Below, one piece after another: positions 13,850-20,737 of a DNA stretch of 22,002 nt. Below the pieces are notes generated by a model that saw only the letters and a list, made by a program, of their open reading frames with translations, was not told where the DNA came from and searched no databases. The number at the start of each line of letters is the position of its first letter. Within the stretch, counting starts at the first letter, position 1. The translations under genes and the position numbers were made by a program. The stretch is from positions 1 to 22,002 of the forward strand of contig JAFAFP010000279.1 of assembly GCA_023423415.1 (NCBI GenBank), in the 5' to 3' direction. This DNA comes from Pseudomonadota bacterium (GTDB taxonomy: Bacteria; Pseudomonadota; Alphaproteobacteria; Rhizobiales; Xanthobacteraceae).

Positions 13850-16183
13850 TCAGGATGGATCAATTTCAATCCTCTTGCTGCCCGGTGGATCGAAAGCGGC
13901 AATATCTGGCAGCGGCTCATGCCAAAGCTCGATCTCGACCAGTGCGGACTGCGCGCTAGGCGCCTGGCTGAGTTTCGAGCAGCCTTTGTCGATTGTAACC
14001 ATGTTGGCGCTACCGTGTGCGTCGATCGATCCATCCCTGCTGGGGTCCAGCGGATCGTACCAGGCTCCGGTCGAAAGGAATGCCACGTGCTCGCGGATTT
14101 TGTCCGTCAGAACGACACCGGCGAGACAGGAGCCGCGATCATTAAAAACGCGCACAACATCGCCGTTCTTGATGCCTCGGGCCTCAGCGTCGATAGTGTG
14201 CAGCAGGATTGGCTCCCGCCCCTTGACTTTGGCAGCCAGACTGACCGATGACATATCGAGCTGGCTGTGCAGTCTGTGCGGTGGTTGGTTCGTTATCAGA
14301 TGGATTGGGTGACGTTTGACCTTTTCCGATCCCAACCACTCTACCGGCTCAAGCCATGCGGGATGACCTGGACAATCATCATAACCAAACGACTGTATAT
14401 GCTGCGAGAAGATTTCGATTTTTCCCGAAGGAGTTTTCAGCGGATTCTTTTCCGGGTTCTCACGAAATGCGGAAAAGCTCACGAAAGGCTTCTCGGCTGC
14501 AGGAAAGTGGATATGGCCGTCTTGCCAAAAAACATCGAACTCCGGCATATTGAAGCCACGTATCGCGGCAGAGCTGCGCATGCCATCGTACATAAATCGC
14601 AGCCATTCATTCTCCCCTCGTCCTTCGGTGAACGGCTCGCGAAGACCCAGTTCCTGCGCAACGTCTGCGAATATGTCGTGGTCATTGCGCGCCATGCCCA
14701 CCGGGGGAATGGCTTGCTTCATCGCAAATAGGTAGTCATCGAGAGAGCCGGATCCCAAGTCGTTGCGCTCAAGCGTCGTTGTGGCTGGGAGAACGATATC
14801 GGAGTGCCGCGCAGCCGGCGTCCACCAGGGTTCATGGGTTATGATCGTTTCCGGGCAGCGTAAGCCGCGGATGACCTTGTTGGTATCCTGCTGGTGATGG
14901 AACGGATTGCCGCCGCAGGTATAGAGCAGGCGGATATCCGGATAGACAATTCTTTGTCCGTTGAAATCCAGAGTTGCGCCCGGATTGAGCAGCATATCTA
15001 CAAATCGCGACGCCGGAACGTATGCTGTTACGGCATTTTTCCCGGTTGGCAGTTTCGGTGGGGCAATATTGGGCGTCGGGTTTCCCTGCCGATTTATCGA
15101 TCCGAAACCGAAGCTGAAGCCACGCCCTGGCAAGCCGATGCCGCCGAGCATCGCCGCGACCGTGATAGCCGCCCAGTAGGGTTGTTCCCCGTGATCGCCT
15201 CGCTGCACTGACCAGCTTACATTAATGAACGTGCGCTGATTGGCCATCCGCCGCGCGAGTGTACGAATGGTGTCAGCACTGATGTCGCAAATCGCGCTCG
15301 CCCATTCGGCGGTCCGTGGCACGCTGCCCTTGCGCCCAAGGACGTAAGCCTCGAATTGCTCGAAGCCAACGGTGTAGCGATCCAGCCAGGCGCGATCATG
15401 CAGACCTTCATCGATCAGCGTGTGAGCGATTGCGAGCAGAAGCGCGGTATCGGTATTGGGTCTGATGTTGATCCAGTCCGCCGACAGAAACTCCGCCATG
15501 TCGCTTGACGCCGGGCTGACGTTGACGAAATTGGCGCCTGCTTCGCGTGCTTTGCGCATCCAAGCGGCGGCAGTGTGTTTGCCGGAACCGCCAGATTCAA
15601 TCTGCAGGTTCTTCAGCGGCATGCCACCGAAACTGACAATCAGCTCGGCATGGGAAATGATCGTACGCCAGTCCGTTGCCGGGCCGGTCAACGGCTCTAG
15701 GGTGCCGATGAGGTGCGGCAGGAGAATAATTCCGGCCCCATAGCTGTAGTTGGAAACGTGATAGGTATAACCGCCGCACAAATTGAGAAAGCGCTGAAGC
15801 TGTGTGCGGGCGTGATGAAAGCGACCGGCGCTGGCCCAGCCACCGGAACCATTGAAAATCGATGCGTTCCCAAACGTACTCCTGACGCGCTCGACTTCGT
15901 GAGCAACAAGATGAGTTGCTTCGTCCCAGGAAATTTCGACGAATGCATCGGAACCGCGAGTGTCGCGGTTGCTATTTTCTCGATTTTTCAGCCAGTCAGC
16001 GCGCACCATCGGCCGCTCTATACGGCAGCGTGCATGAACTGCACCAGGAACTGAATGCAGCAGCTGTGCTGGCTGGCGATCTCCCGAGAACGGAACGACG
16101 CCAGTGACGCGATCATCCTCGACGATGGCTTCAAATGCGCCCCAATGAGCCAACGACTGAGCGGTCCGTCTGGTGCTCGTCAT
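13850..16183 (-). CDS. Molybdopterin S/N-oxide reductase, BisC/TorA-type (777 aa)
   Basis: The ATG at 16183 follows GGCGGAG. The protein belongs to the DMSO reductase family, Ser-ligated branch: FVEISWDEATHLVAHEVERV (85-100), then ASIFNGSGGWASAGRFHHARTQLQRFLNLCGG, where Ser113 is the expected molybdenum ligand. Later come LIVSFGGMPLKNLQ, WINIRPNTDTALLLAIAHTLI, GGNPFHHQQDTNKVIRGLR, HEPWWTPAARHSDIVLPATTTLERND and the C-terminal cofactor-binding domain (HLITNQPPHRLHSQLD...NGDVVRVFNDRGS). There is no N-terminal [4Fe-4S] cysteine motif and no Tat signal, so it resembles cytoplasmic biotin sulfoxide reductase rather than periplasmic TorA/DorA. Members reduce S-oxides or N-oxides such as biotin or methionine sulfoxide. 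Its position between an OCD-family enzyme and TTT permease genes suggests its substrate is the imported compound or a product of it. Length matches the family. Confidence 0.9.
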   Translation of the reverse strand: MTSTRRTAQSLAHWGAFEAIVEDDRVTGVVPFSGDRQPAQLLHSVPGAVHARCRIERPMVRADWLKNRENSNRDTRGSDAFVEISWDEATHLVAHEVERVRSTFGNASIFNGSGGWASAGRFHHARTQLQRFLNLCGGYTYHVSNYSYGAGIILLPHLIGTLEPLTGPATDWRTIISHAELIVSFGGMPLKNLQIESGGSGKHTAAAWMRKAREAGANFVNVSPASSDMAEFLSADWINIRPNTDTALLLAIAHTLIDEGLHDRAWLDRYTVGFEQFEAYVLGRKGSVPRTAEWASAICDISADTIRTLARRMANQRTFINVSWSVQRGDHGEQPYWAAITVAAMLGGIGLPGRGFSFGFGSINRQGNPTPNIAPPKLPTGKNAVTAYVPASRFVDMLLNPGATLDFNGQRIVYPDIRLLYTCGGNPFHHQQDTNKVIRGLRCPETIITHEPWWTPAARHSDIVLPATTTLERNDLGSGSLDDYLFAMKQAIPPVGMARNDHDIFADVAQELGLREPFTEGRGENEWLRFMYDGMRSSAAIRGFNMPEFDVFWQDGHIHFPAAEKPFVSFSAFRENPEKNPLKTPSGKIEIFSQHIQSFGYDDCPGHPAWLEPVEWLGSEKVKRHPIHLITNQPPHRLHSQLDMSSVSLAAKVKGREPILLHTIDAEARGIKNGDVVRVFNDRGSCLAGVVLTDKIREHVAFLSTGAWYDPLDPSRDGSIDAHGSANMVTIDKGCSKLSQAPSAQSALVEIELWHEPLPDIAAFDPPGSKRIEIDPS

Positions 16184-16211
16184 TCCAGGTCTCCGCCATC
16201 TAACGCTGAGT

Positions 16212-17180
16212 CTAAAGAGGCAACGTCGTTCCTAGGCCGCGCTTTTGGGCGGCTTCATAATAGCAAACAGCGAGCGCTAGATCGGATAATGCAAACCCAG
16301 GGAACATGAACATGGTTCGGTCCTCTGGTCCACGCCGTCCAGAATGAGATCGGTTCGCTAATTCCGACAGATCTGCGTGGAACGCGGCTGTCTGTGGCAG
16401 TTTGCCCGCAGCCTTTTGCTCCGCGCCCTGTTCGTGATCGTCGGTGCACAGCACGTCGATTAACGCCAGATTATCTGAATGCCAGCTTCGCCCAAGGTCT
16501 ACCGCGCTCACATAGGCCCCGGGCTTAATCCAGTCAATTTTCAGAAATGGCTTCAGAGTTGCACTGCCGGGAACGCTGGATATGACGATATCGCTCGGCT
16601 CCACAACGTCTTGCGGATTATCGCAAAGAATAACCGAAAGTCCCAGAGCCGCCGCAGCCTCACGGAGTCGTTCGCTGCCTTTCCGGCCGCCAAGAATGCG
16701 AGCTTCCTGCAATTCAGGAAACAATTCCGGCAGCATGGCCAGATGGCTATGCGCCTGGACACCGCACCCGATAAAACCAGCGGTCCGGCTGCCGGGACGT
16801 GCAAGATAGCGCGCTGCCGTCAGGGAGGTTGCCGCGGTCCGCACTGCAGTCACCACGGCTGCATCGATCATCGCTATGGGGGCACCGGTTTCCAGATCAT
16901 TGAGAAGAACGGTGCCGTTAACGTTAGGCAGACTTTTATCCCTATGGCTGTTGGTAACGGACACCCATTTGCAAGCCGCCATCGACAAATCGGGAACCGC
17001 GCAGCTCAGCGCCTGGAAGAAGCGACCAGGTCTGATCGTCAATGTCAGCTTCGGTTTGACATGGACCTGCTGGAGAGCTCTGAGCCGATACAGCCGATCG
17101 ATCGCGTTGCAGGCATCGGTCGCGCTGAGTTTTATGCTCTGAAGATCCGTCGCGGAGAGATAGAGCGGTCCTGTGGGCAT
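16212..17180 (-). CDS. Ornithine cyclodeaminase / mu-crystallin family oxidoreductase (322 aa)
   Basis: The ATG at 17180 follows GGAG by seven bases; a TTG six codons upstream is less likely. Family features: Lys71 in ACKWVSV (substrate carboxylate), Arg114 in VVTAVRTAATSLTAARYLA, the NAD(P) site GFIGCGVQAHSHLAML (135-150), and Asp228 in YVSAVDLG at the position of the catalytic aspartate of ornithine cyclodeaminase by motif. The family is functionally broad: ornithine or lysine cyclodeaminase, alanine dehydrogenase, delta1-pyrroline-2-carboxylate or cyclic ketimine reductase. The usual ornithine cyclodeaminase 'GGDCPGKTE' motif reads SAVDLGRSWHSD here, so true ornithine cyclodeaminase activity is doubtful. 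It is the second gene of the operon after the binding protein and lies 28 bases before the molybdoenzyme. A role on an imino or amino acid is expected. Confidence 0.88.
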   Translation of the reverse strand: MPTGPLYLSATDLQSIKLSATDACNAIDRLYRLRALQQVHVKPKLTLTIRPGRFFQALSCAVPDLSMAACKWVSVTNSHRDKSLPNVNGTVLLNDLETGAPIAMIDAAVVTAVRTAATSLTAARYLARPGSRTAGFIGCGVQAHSHLAMLPELFPELQEARILGGRKGSERLREAAAALGLSVILCDNPQDVVEPSDIVISSVPGSATLKPFLKIDWIKPGAYVSAVDLGRSWHSDNLALIDVLCTDDHEQGAEQKAAGKLPQTAAFHADLSELANRSHSGRRGPEDRTMFMFPGFALSDLALAVCYYEAAQKRGLGTTLPL

Positions 17181-17236
17181 AGTTGAGCTCCGGCGCAATA
17201 GCTTGCGCGACGCTGGTTAAAATAGCGGCGCGGGTG

Positions 17237-17262
17237 GCGGGCAGTTTATAGTGGCTGCCCGC
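17237..17262. promoter_or_regulatory. Intercistronic hairpin between the Bug and OCD-family genes
   Basis: GCGGGCAG (17237-17244) and CTGCCCGC (17255-17262) form a perfect eight-base stem with a ten-base loop, 23 bases after the Bug gene stop on the minus strand. A loose TATTTTAACC follows on the transcript. It could be a leaky terminator or a 3'-end stabiliser that keeps binding-protein mRNA more abundant than the downstream permease and enzyme mRNA, as is common in binding-protein operons. Confidence 0.5.
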
Positions 17263-17285
17263 TCGCCTATCTTTCCGGAGATCTG

Positions 17286-18248
17286 TTATTCGACCTTGAT
17301 TCCGGCAGCTTTGACCACTTTGGCCCATTTCTCCGTGTCGCTCTCAATCAAACTCTGGAAGGCATCCGGCGTCATTGGGATGATGTCTGCACCAAGATCA
17401 CCGAGCCGCTTGCGGAAATCCTCGCTTTCCAGCGCTTTGCTGAAGGCGGTCCTCAGCTTATCCAGGACATCCTTCGGCACATTGACCGGCGCGAACACTC
17501 CCCACCAGGCCGTTGCCTCAAAATTGGCCACCGTCTCAGCAATCGCGGGCACATCTGGGAGAGTTGGGTTGCGACCCTTGGAAGATATGCCGAGCGCTTT
17601 GACTGCACCCGACTTGATATGCGGCATCGCCGACATAGGAGCTTCGAACAGGGCGTCCACCTTGCCTGCGATCACATCCGTCATACCGGGGCCACCACCG
17701 CGATACGGCACCCCGACGAGGGTGATGCCAGTATCCATTTTGAGCAGCTCGGTCGTTAGATGCGGGGTGCTGCCATTACCGGGAATGGCGATGGTCACGC
17801 GCTGCTTCTTTGCCAGATCGATGAAGTCCTGAATCGATTTGGCCGGCGAGTTCGGGTTGACGATCAGGACGTTGGCGGAACTCGCCGCCAGTCCGATCGG
17901 CGCGAAGTCCTTGAGATGGTCGTAGGGTAGATTTGCGTAGAGGCTCTTGTTGATCGCATTCGTTCCGGCTGTACCGAGAAGAAGCGTATAGCCGTCAGCG
18001 TCTGCGCGCGCGACGGTCGTTGCCGCAATGTTGGCACCGGCACCGGGCTTGTTTTCAACCACGACGCTCTGACCGAGTTGCTTGGAAAGACCGTCGGCCA
18101 CGATGCGAGCAATCGTATCGGAGGCGCCTCCCGGCGGAAACCCAACGACGAGTTTTACGAACCTGTTCGGGAAGTCGTTCGCCGACGCGACTCCAGCGCT
18201 GAGCAATATTGCGGCGCTGGCTAGCAAAGTCCGCAGATGACGAAGCAT
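17286..18248 (-). CDS. TTT transporter substrate-binding protein, Bug/TctC family (320 aa)
   Basis: The ATG at 18248 follows GGAG by six bases and begins a good Sec signal peptide (MLRHLRTLLASAAILLSAGVASA, cleavage after A23); the frame is open further upstream but without a start site. Mature features are typical of Bug proteins: FPNRFVKLVVGFPPGGASDTIARIVADGLSKQLGQSVVVENKPGAGANIAATTVARADADGYTLLLG, the ligand loop FAPIGLAASSANVLIVNPNSP, YRGGGPGMTDVIAGKVDALFE, IKSGAVKALGISSKGRNPTLPDVPAIAET. The protein binds a carboxylated solute in the periplasm for TctAB, which is encoded downstream in the same operon. Having its own permease genes is notable, because many Bug genes are orphans. The ligand cannot be deduced from the sequence. 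Confidence 0.94.
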   Translation of the reverse strand: MLRHLRTLLASAAILLSAGVASANDFPNRFVKLVVGFPPGGASDTIARIVADGLSKQLGQSVVVENKPGAGANIAATTVARADADGYTLLLGTAGTNAINKSLYANLPYDHLKDFAPIGLAASSANVLIVNPNSPAKSIQDFIDLAKKQRVTIAIPGNGSTPHLTTELLKMDTGITLVGVPYRGGGPGMTDVIAGKVDALFEAPMSAMPHIKSGAVKALGISSKGRNPTLPDVPAIAETVANFEATAWWGVFAPVNVPKDVLDKLRTAFSKALESEDFRKRLGDLGADIIPMTPDAFQSLIESDTEKWAKVVKAAGIKVE

Positions 18249-18281
18249 GAAAATCTCCAGAGTGGCGATGACGGAGGATTT

Positions 18282-18312
18282 ATTACACGGCAGTTTGTAT
18301 TGTATTGCAATA
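18282..18312 (-). promoter_or_regulatory. Promoter and overlapping palindromic operator of the Bug-OCD-bisC-tctBA operon
   Basis: On the minus strand, TTGCAA (18310-18305, four of six to the -35 consensus) is followed by a 17-base spacer and TGTAAT (18287-18282, five of six to the -10), ending 33 bases before the start codon. The -35 lies inside the perfect palindrome TATTGCAATA (18303-18312), next to TGTAT repeats. This is a good place for a repressor or IclR-type regulator to act. A TTGACA further up (18342-18337) has no matching -10. Confidence 0.45.
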
Positions 18313-18373
18313 AAAGTTTTCACCATGCGGCGGAGCTGTCAAGGCCTTTGGCAAGACAGAGGATGAACTATCA

Positions 18374-18610
18374 TTGCTTTTCAGGGGAGACGCGCCCTCC
18401 GCCAGGCACGCGGTAAGCTACTTGTTCATGATGACATCGGCGAACGCGCCTACCGCCAGCATCAACCACAACCGCTGCCGGGTGATGCTGCGCTCCGACG
18501 GTGAATTTGAAAACTGGATGTCCGGCACGCGGGAAGAAGCCTACAGCCTTGTGCGCACGCCGGCCCCCGAGATCATGCGCATTGTGCAGTCAGGAGCGGA
18601 GGGAGATTGA
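18374..18610 (+). pseudogene. SRAP (YedK/HMCES-type) peptidase, C-terminal fragment
   Basis: From about base 18419 the frame reads YLFMMTSANAPTASINHNRCRVMLRSDGEFENWMSGTREEAYSLVRTPAPEIMRIVQSG, ending at a TGA (18608-18610). This matches the end of SRAP proteins, which typically read 'F.TT.AN..VA.IH.RMPV.L....F..WL.G..EEA..L.RP.P...M.IV..G'; here the key His is in the motif INH. SRAP proteins crosslink to abasic sites in single-stranded DNA through an N-terminal Cys2. That N-terminal two-thirds is absent, because upstream lies the Bug promoter. The fragment is therefore dead and marks the right-hand junction of the catabolic block. Confidence 0.7.
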
Positions 18611-19510
18611 TTTATTGTGGCGACCCGGAACTGATTTGCGGACCACCTCTTTGCCGAACATCCGGTCGAAGCGGATCTTCAGGAGGATCTGCGTGAAGTC
18701 CTCGTCGGAAACATTACCACAGGACGGGTTCGGACCGAGGTGAAGGGCATCACTAAGGAGCGGACCGGATCTACCTAGGCCATGGTGGCTGGCGCTTTCT
18801 GATCGAGAAAAAAACACGAGGGACATCGTGTACCCGATGTGGCGAAGAGTTTATCTCGGACAAGCCGCCAGCTATCAAGGCACTAACGTCAAGCTCGGCC
18901 TTCTGGACGTCCTAAACTCGTTGACCGGATTGGTCCACCGCCATCGATCGAGAGCTGCATCTGGTACAACAACCTGGTTCCCCAGGGCGACACCACGGCT
19001 AGACACCTTGTAGTGTTCAAGTTTCTCGGGAGAATGAGACTGTCGCGCGAGCTATCGAGGTAAAACAGGGCCTTTGGCACTAACCTACCTCGTGGATGAC
19101 CAGTGTGAATGGCAGCTTCTCAATTGACTGCAGACTTGGCATTCCAATCGCCACCGCCGCAGCGCTACTGCACACCGATGTCTCCTTTTGGGACCAATCG
19201 GCCATGTGCGGCGCACTGCTCCGTACCCTTCACGCAGCAGCTATCTCGGCAAAACCGCCCAGAGACCGATGCATCGCCGGCTCAGATTAAAGCCGTATTG
19301 ACCACGTTTGAGGATCATGGGACGTGGACCATGACCGAGCAGCCATCCAGACCGCGTTCCAGTCCGCGAAGGGGCCACGCGCAGGCGGACCTGTTCTGAA
19401 CGCCTTCTCACGAACCGGTCCGCTGTCACATGCCGCGCAGGCGGCCGCCGAGATCGACGGTCACGGTCGATGCCCGGCTGACTGTCGCGCCGGACGAGCC
19501 ATCAGACCAC
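18611..19510. other. Degenerate DNA without an intact gene
   Basis: About 900 bases with only short unrelated frames. Between 18628 and 18775 a plus-strand frame reads FADHLFAEHPVEADLQEDLREVLVGNITTGRVRTEVKGITKER before a stop; it has protein-like composition but no family I recognise, and is probably another gene remnant. From 18840 to 19500 I see nothing that I can support as coding, RNA or a mobile element. Confidence 0.45.
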
Positions 19511-20356
19511 GTCTGGTGCACGAACGTCGTGGCGACCGACGCCGGGATGACCAAATCCACGTGCCTGCAGATCTACTCGCGCGCCGTCAACGCCACCGCA
19601 CCGCTGCAGCAGGTGCTGCGCCAGCAGTTTCCGTGGTGCGCGGCGTGGGAAGCCGAACTGCGGGCGCTGTTTGACGCCTACGTCGCCGCCAAGCAGCGTC
19701 AGAAGGTGCTCGATTACGACGATCTGCTGCTCTATTGGGCCGAACTGATGACGGTGCCGGAACTGGCACACGAGGTCGGTAGCCAGTTTGATCCTATTTT
19801 AGTCGATGAGTTTCAGGACACCAATGCGCTGCAGGCCACAACCCTGCTCGGCCTGAAACCGGATGGCCAGGGTCTCACCGTTGTCGGGGATGATGCCCAG
19901 GCGATCTACGGCTTCCGCGCCGCCAACGTGCGCAACATCCTCGATTTTCCAACACTGTTTGATCCACTCGCCACCCTGGTGACGCTGGAACAGAACTGTC
20001 GCTCAACCCAGCCCATTCTGGTGGCGGCCAACGCCGTCATCGGTCTGGCGGCCGAGCGCTTCACCAAAAACCTGTATTCCGATCGTCTGAGCCATGATGT
20101 GCCAACCCTGGTGACGGTGCTGGATGACAGCGCCCAGGCCAGCTTCATCGCCACCACCGTCCTGGCAATCGCGAAGCTGGTATCCCGTTGAAGCGGCAGG
20201 CGGTGCTGTTTCGCACCGCCAGCCAGAGCGCCATGCTCGAGATCGCTCGATCGGGTCAAAAGCTGGTATCTGCCGCATCTGGAACGCAAGCACGCCGATG
20301 CCGCAGTGCGGGTCGCTGATCTCGATCAGCTGGCGGCGATGGACAGGATCAGGTAG
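19430..20356 (+). pseudogene. UvrD/PcrA-like superfamily 1 DNA helicase, broken remnant
   Basis: Similarity starts near 19545 (KSTCLQIYSRAVNATAPLQQVL) and continues through LDYDDLLLYWAELM, motif II ILVDEFQDTN, motif III LTVVGDDAQAIYGFRAANVRNILDFP and motif IV LEQNCRSTQPILVAANAVI. The N-terminal Walker A half is missing. At about 20167 the frame breaks: restoring one A in GCAATCGCG gives ANREAGIPLKRQAVLFRTASQSAMLEIA, exactly the expected continuation, so a one-base deletion is the likely cause. Near 20248 the sequence jumps to RVKSWYLPHLERKHADAAVRVADLDQLAAM, a segment that in intact relatives lies well over 100 residues later. Motifs V and VI are absent. It cannot encode an active helicase. 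The bases past about 20340 belong to other sequence. Confidence 0.85.
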
Positions 20357-20538
20357 TCCTCCTCGCGCTTGGCCCGCGTCGGATATCCGGCCGCAATCCG
20401 CGCAACAAGCGCGGCGTAGCGTCAGCGTAACGAAGCCGACATGCCATGATGCGCACGCGTATCGGCGTAAAATAACGCACGGCTCAAAGCCCTGATCTTG
20501 CCGGTGTCTGGCCTCAGGTCGTGGCCGTCAGTGCCCAT
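20326..20538 (-). pseudogene. Small minus-strand ORF with an in-frame TGA
   Basis: The ATG at 20538 opens MGTDGHDLRPDTGKIRALSRALFYADTRAHHGMSASLR, followed by TGA (20422-20424). The same frame then continues RYAALVARIAAGYPTRAKREEDYLILSIAAS to a second TGA at 20326-20328. Both halves have protein-like composition, so a CGA-to-TGA change in a gene of about 70 codons is likely. It overlaps the end of the upstream 69-residue gene by 11 bases, as in a translationally coupled pair, and its 3' end overlaps the helicase remnant on the other strand. I do not recognise the family. Either half alone could also be expressed. Confidence 0.35.
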
Positions 20539-20737
20539 CCGCGAGCGCATCGTTGGCGTGTCCGATCGGATGACCGTCGATCAACGCATCAACATGGTCG
20601 GTGCCGATATCGACACCGCCGTAGCGATACACACGATCGGTTGGACAATTGGGATCGATGATCAGCAGTTCGATTTTGCCGTCGGCGGCAAACTCGGCCG
20701 GTTCACCGTGCTCATTGAGAACACTTGCGATCCGCAT
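20528..20737 (-). CDS. Hypothetical small protein (69 aa)
   Basis: The ATG at 20737 follows AAAGGAAAG, a good ribosome site. The product (MRIASVLNEHGEPAEFAADGKIELLIID...RVYRYGGVDIGTDHVDALIDGHPIGHA) is acidic, with a strand-rich first half and no membrane segment or signal. The frame extends upstream to 21112, but that part looks non-coding. I do not recognise the family; the opening resembles small conserved hypothetical proteins found near plasmid or island genes in Hyphomicrobiales, but this is an impression only. It is followed, with an 11-base overlap, by a second small ORF. No function is proposed. Confidence 0.5.
   Translation of the reverse strand: MRIASVLNEHGEPAEFAADGKIELLIIDPNCPTDRVYRYGGVDIGTDHVDALIDGHPIGHANDALADGH

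Noticed and set aside
17251..17832. Plus-strand open frame of 193 codons opposite the Bug gene
   Set aside because: It lies within the clear reverse-strand Bug coding sequence; low-complexity Ser/Arg-rich translation is typical of an antisense shadow.
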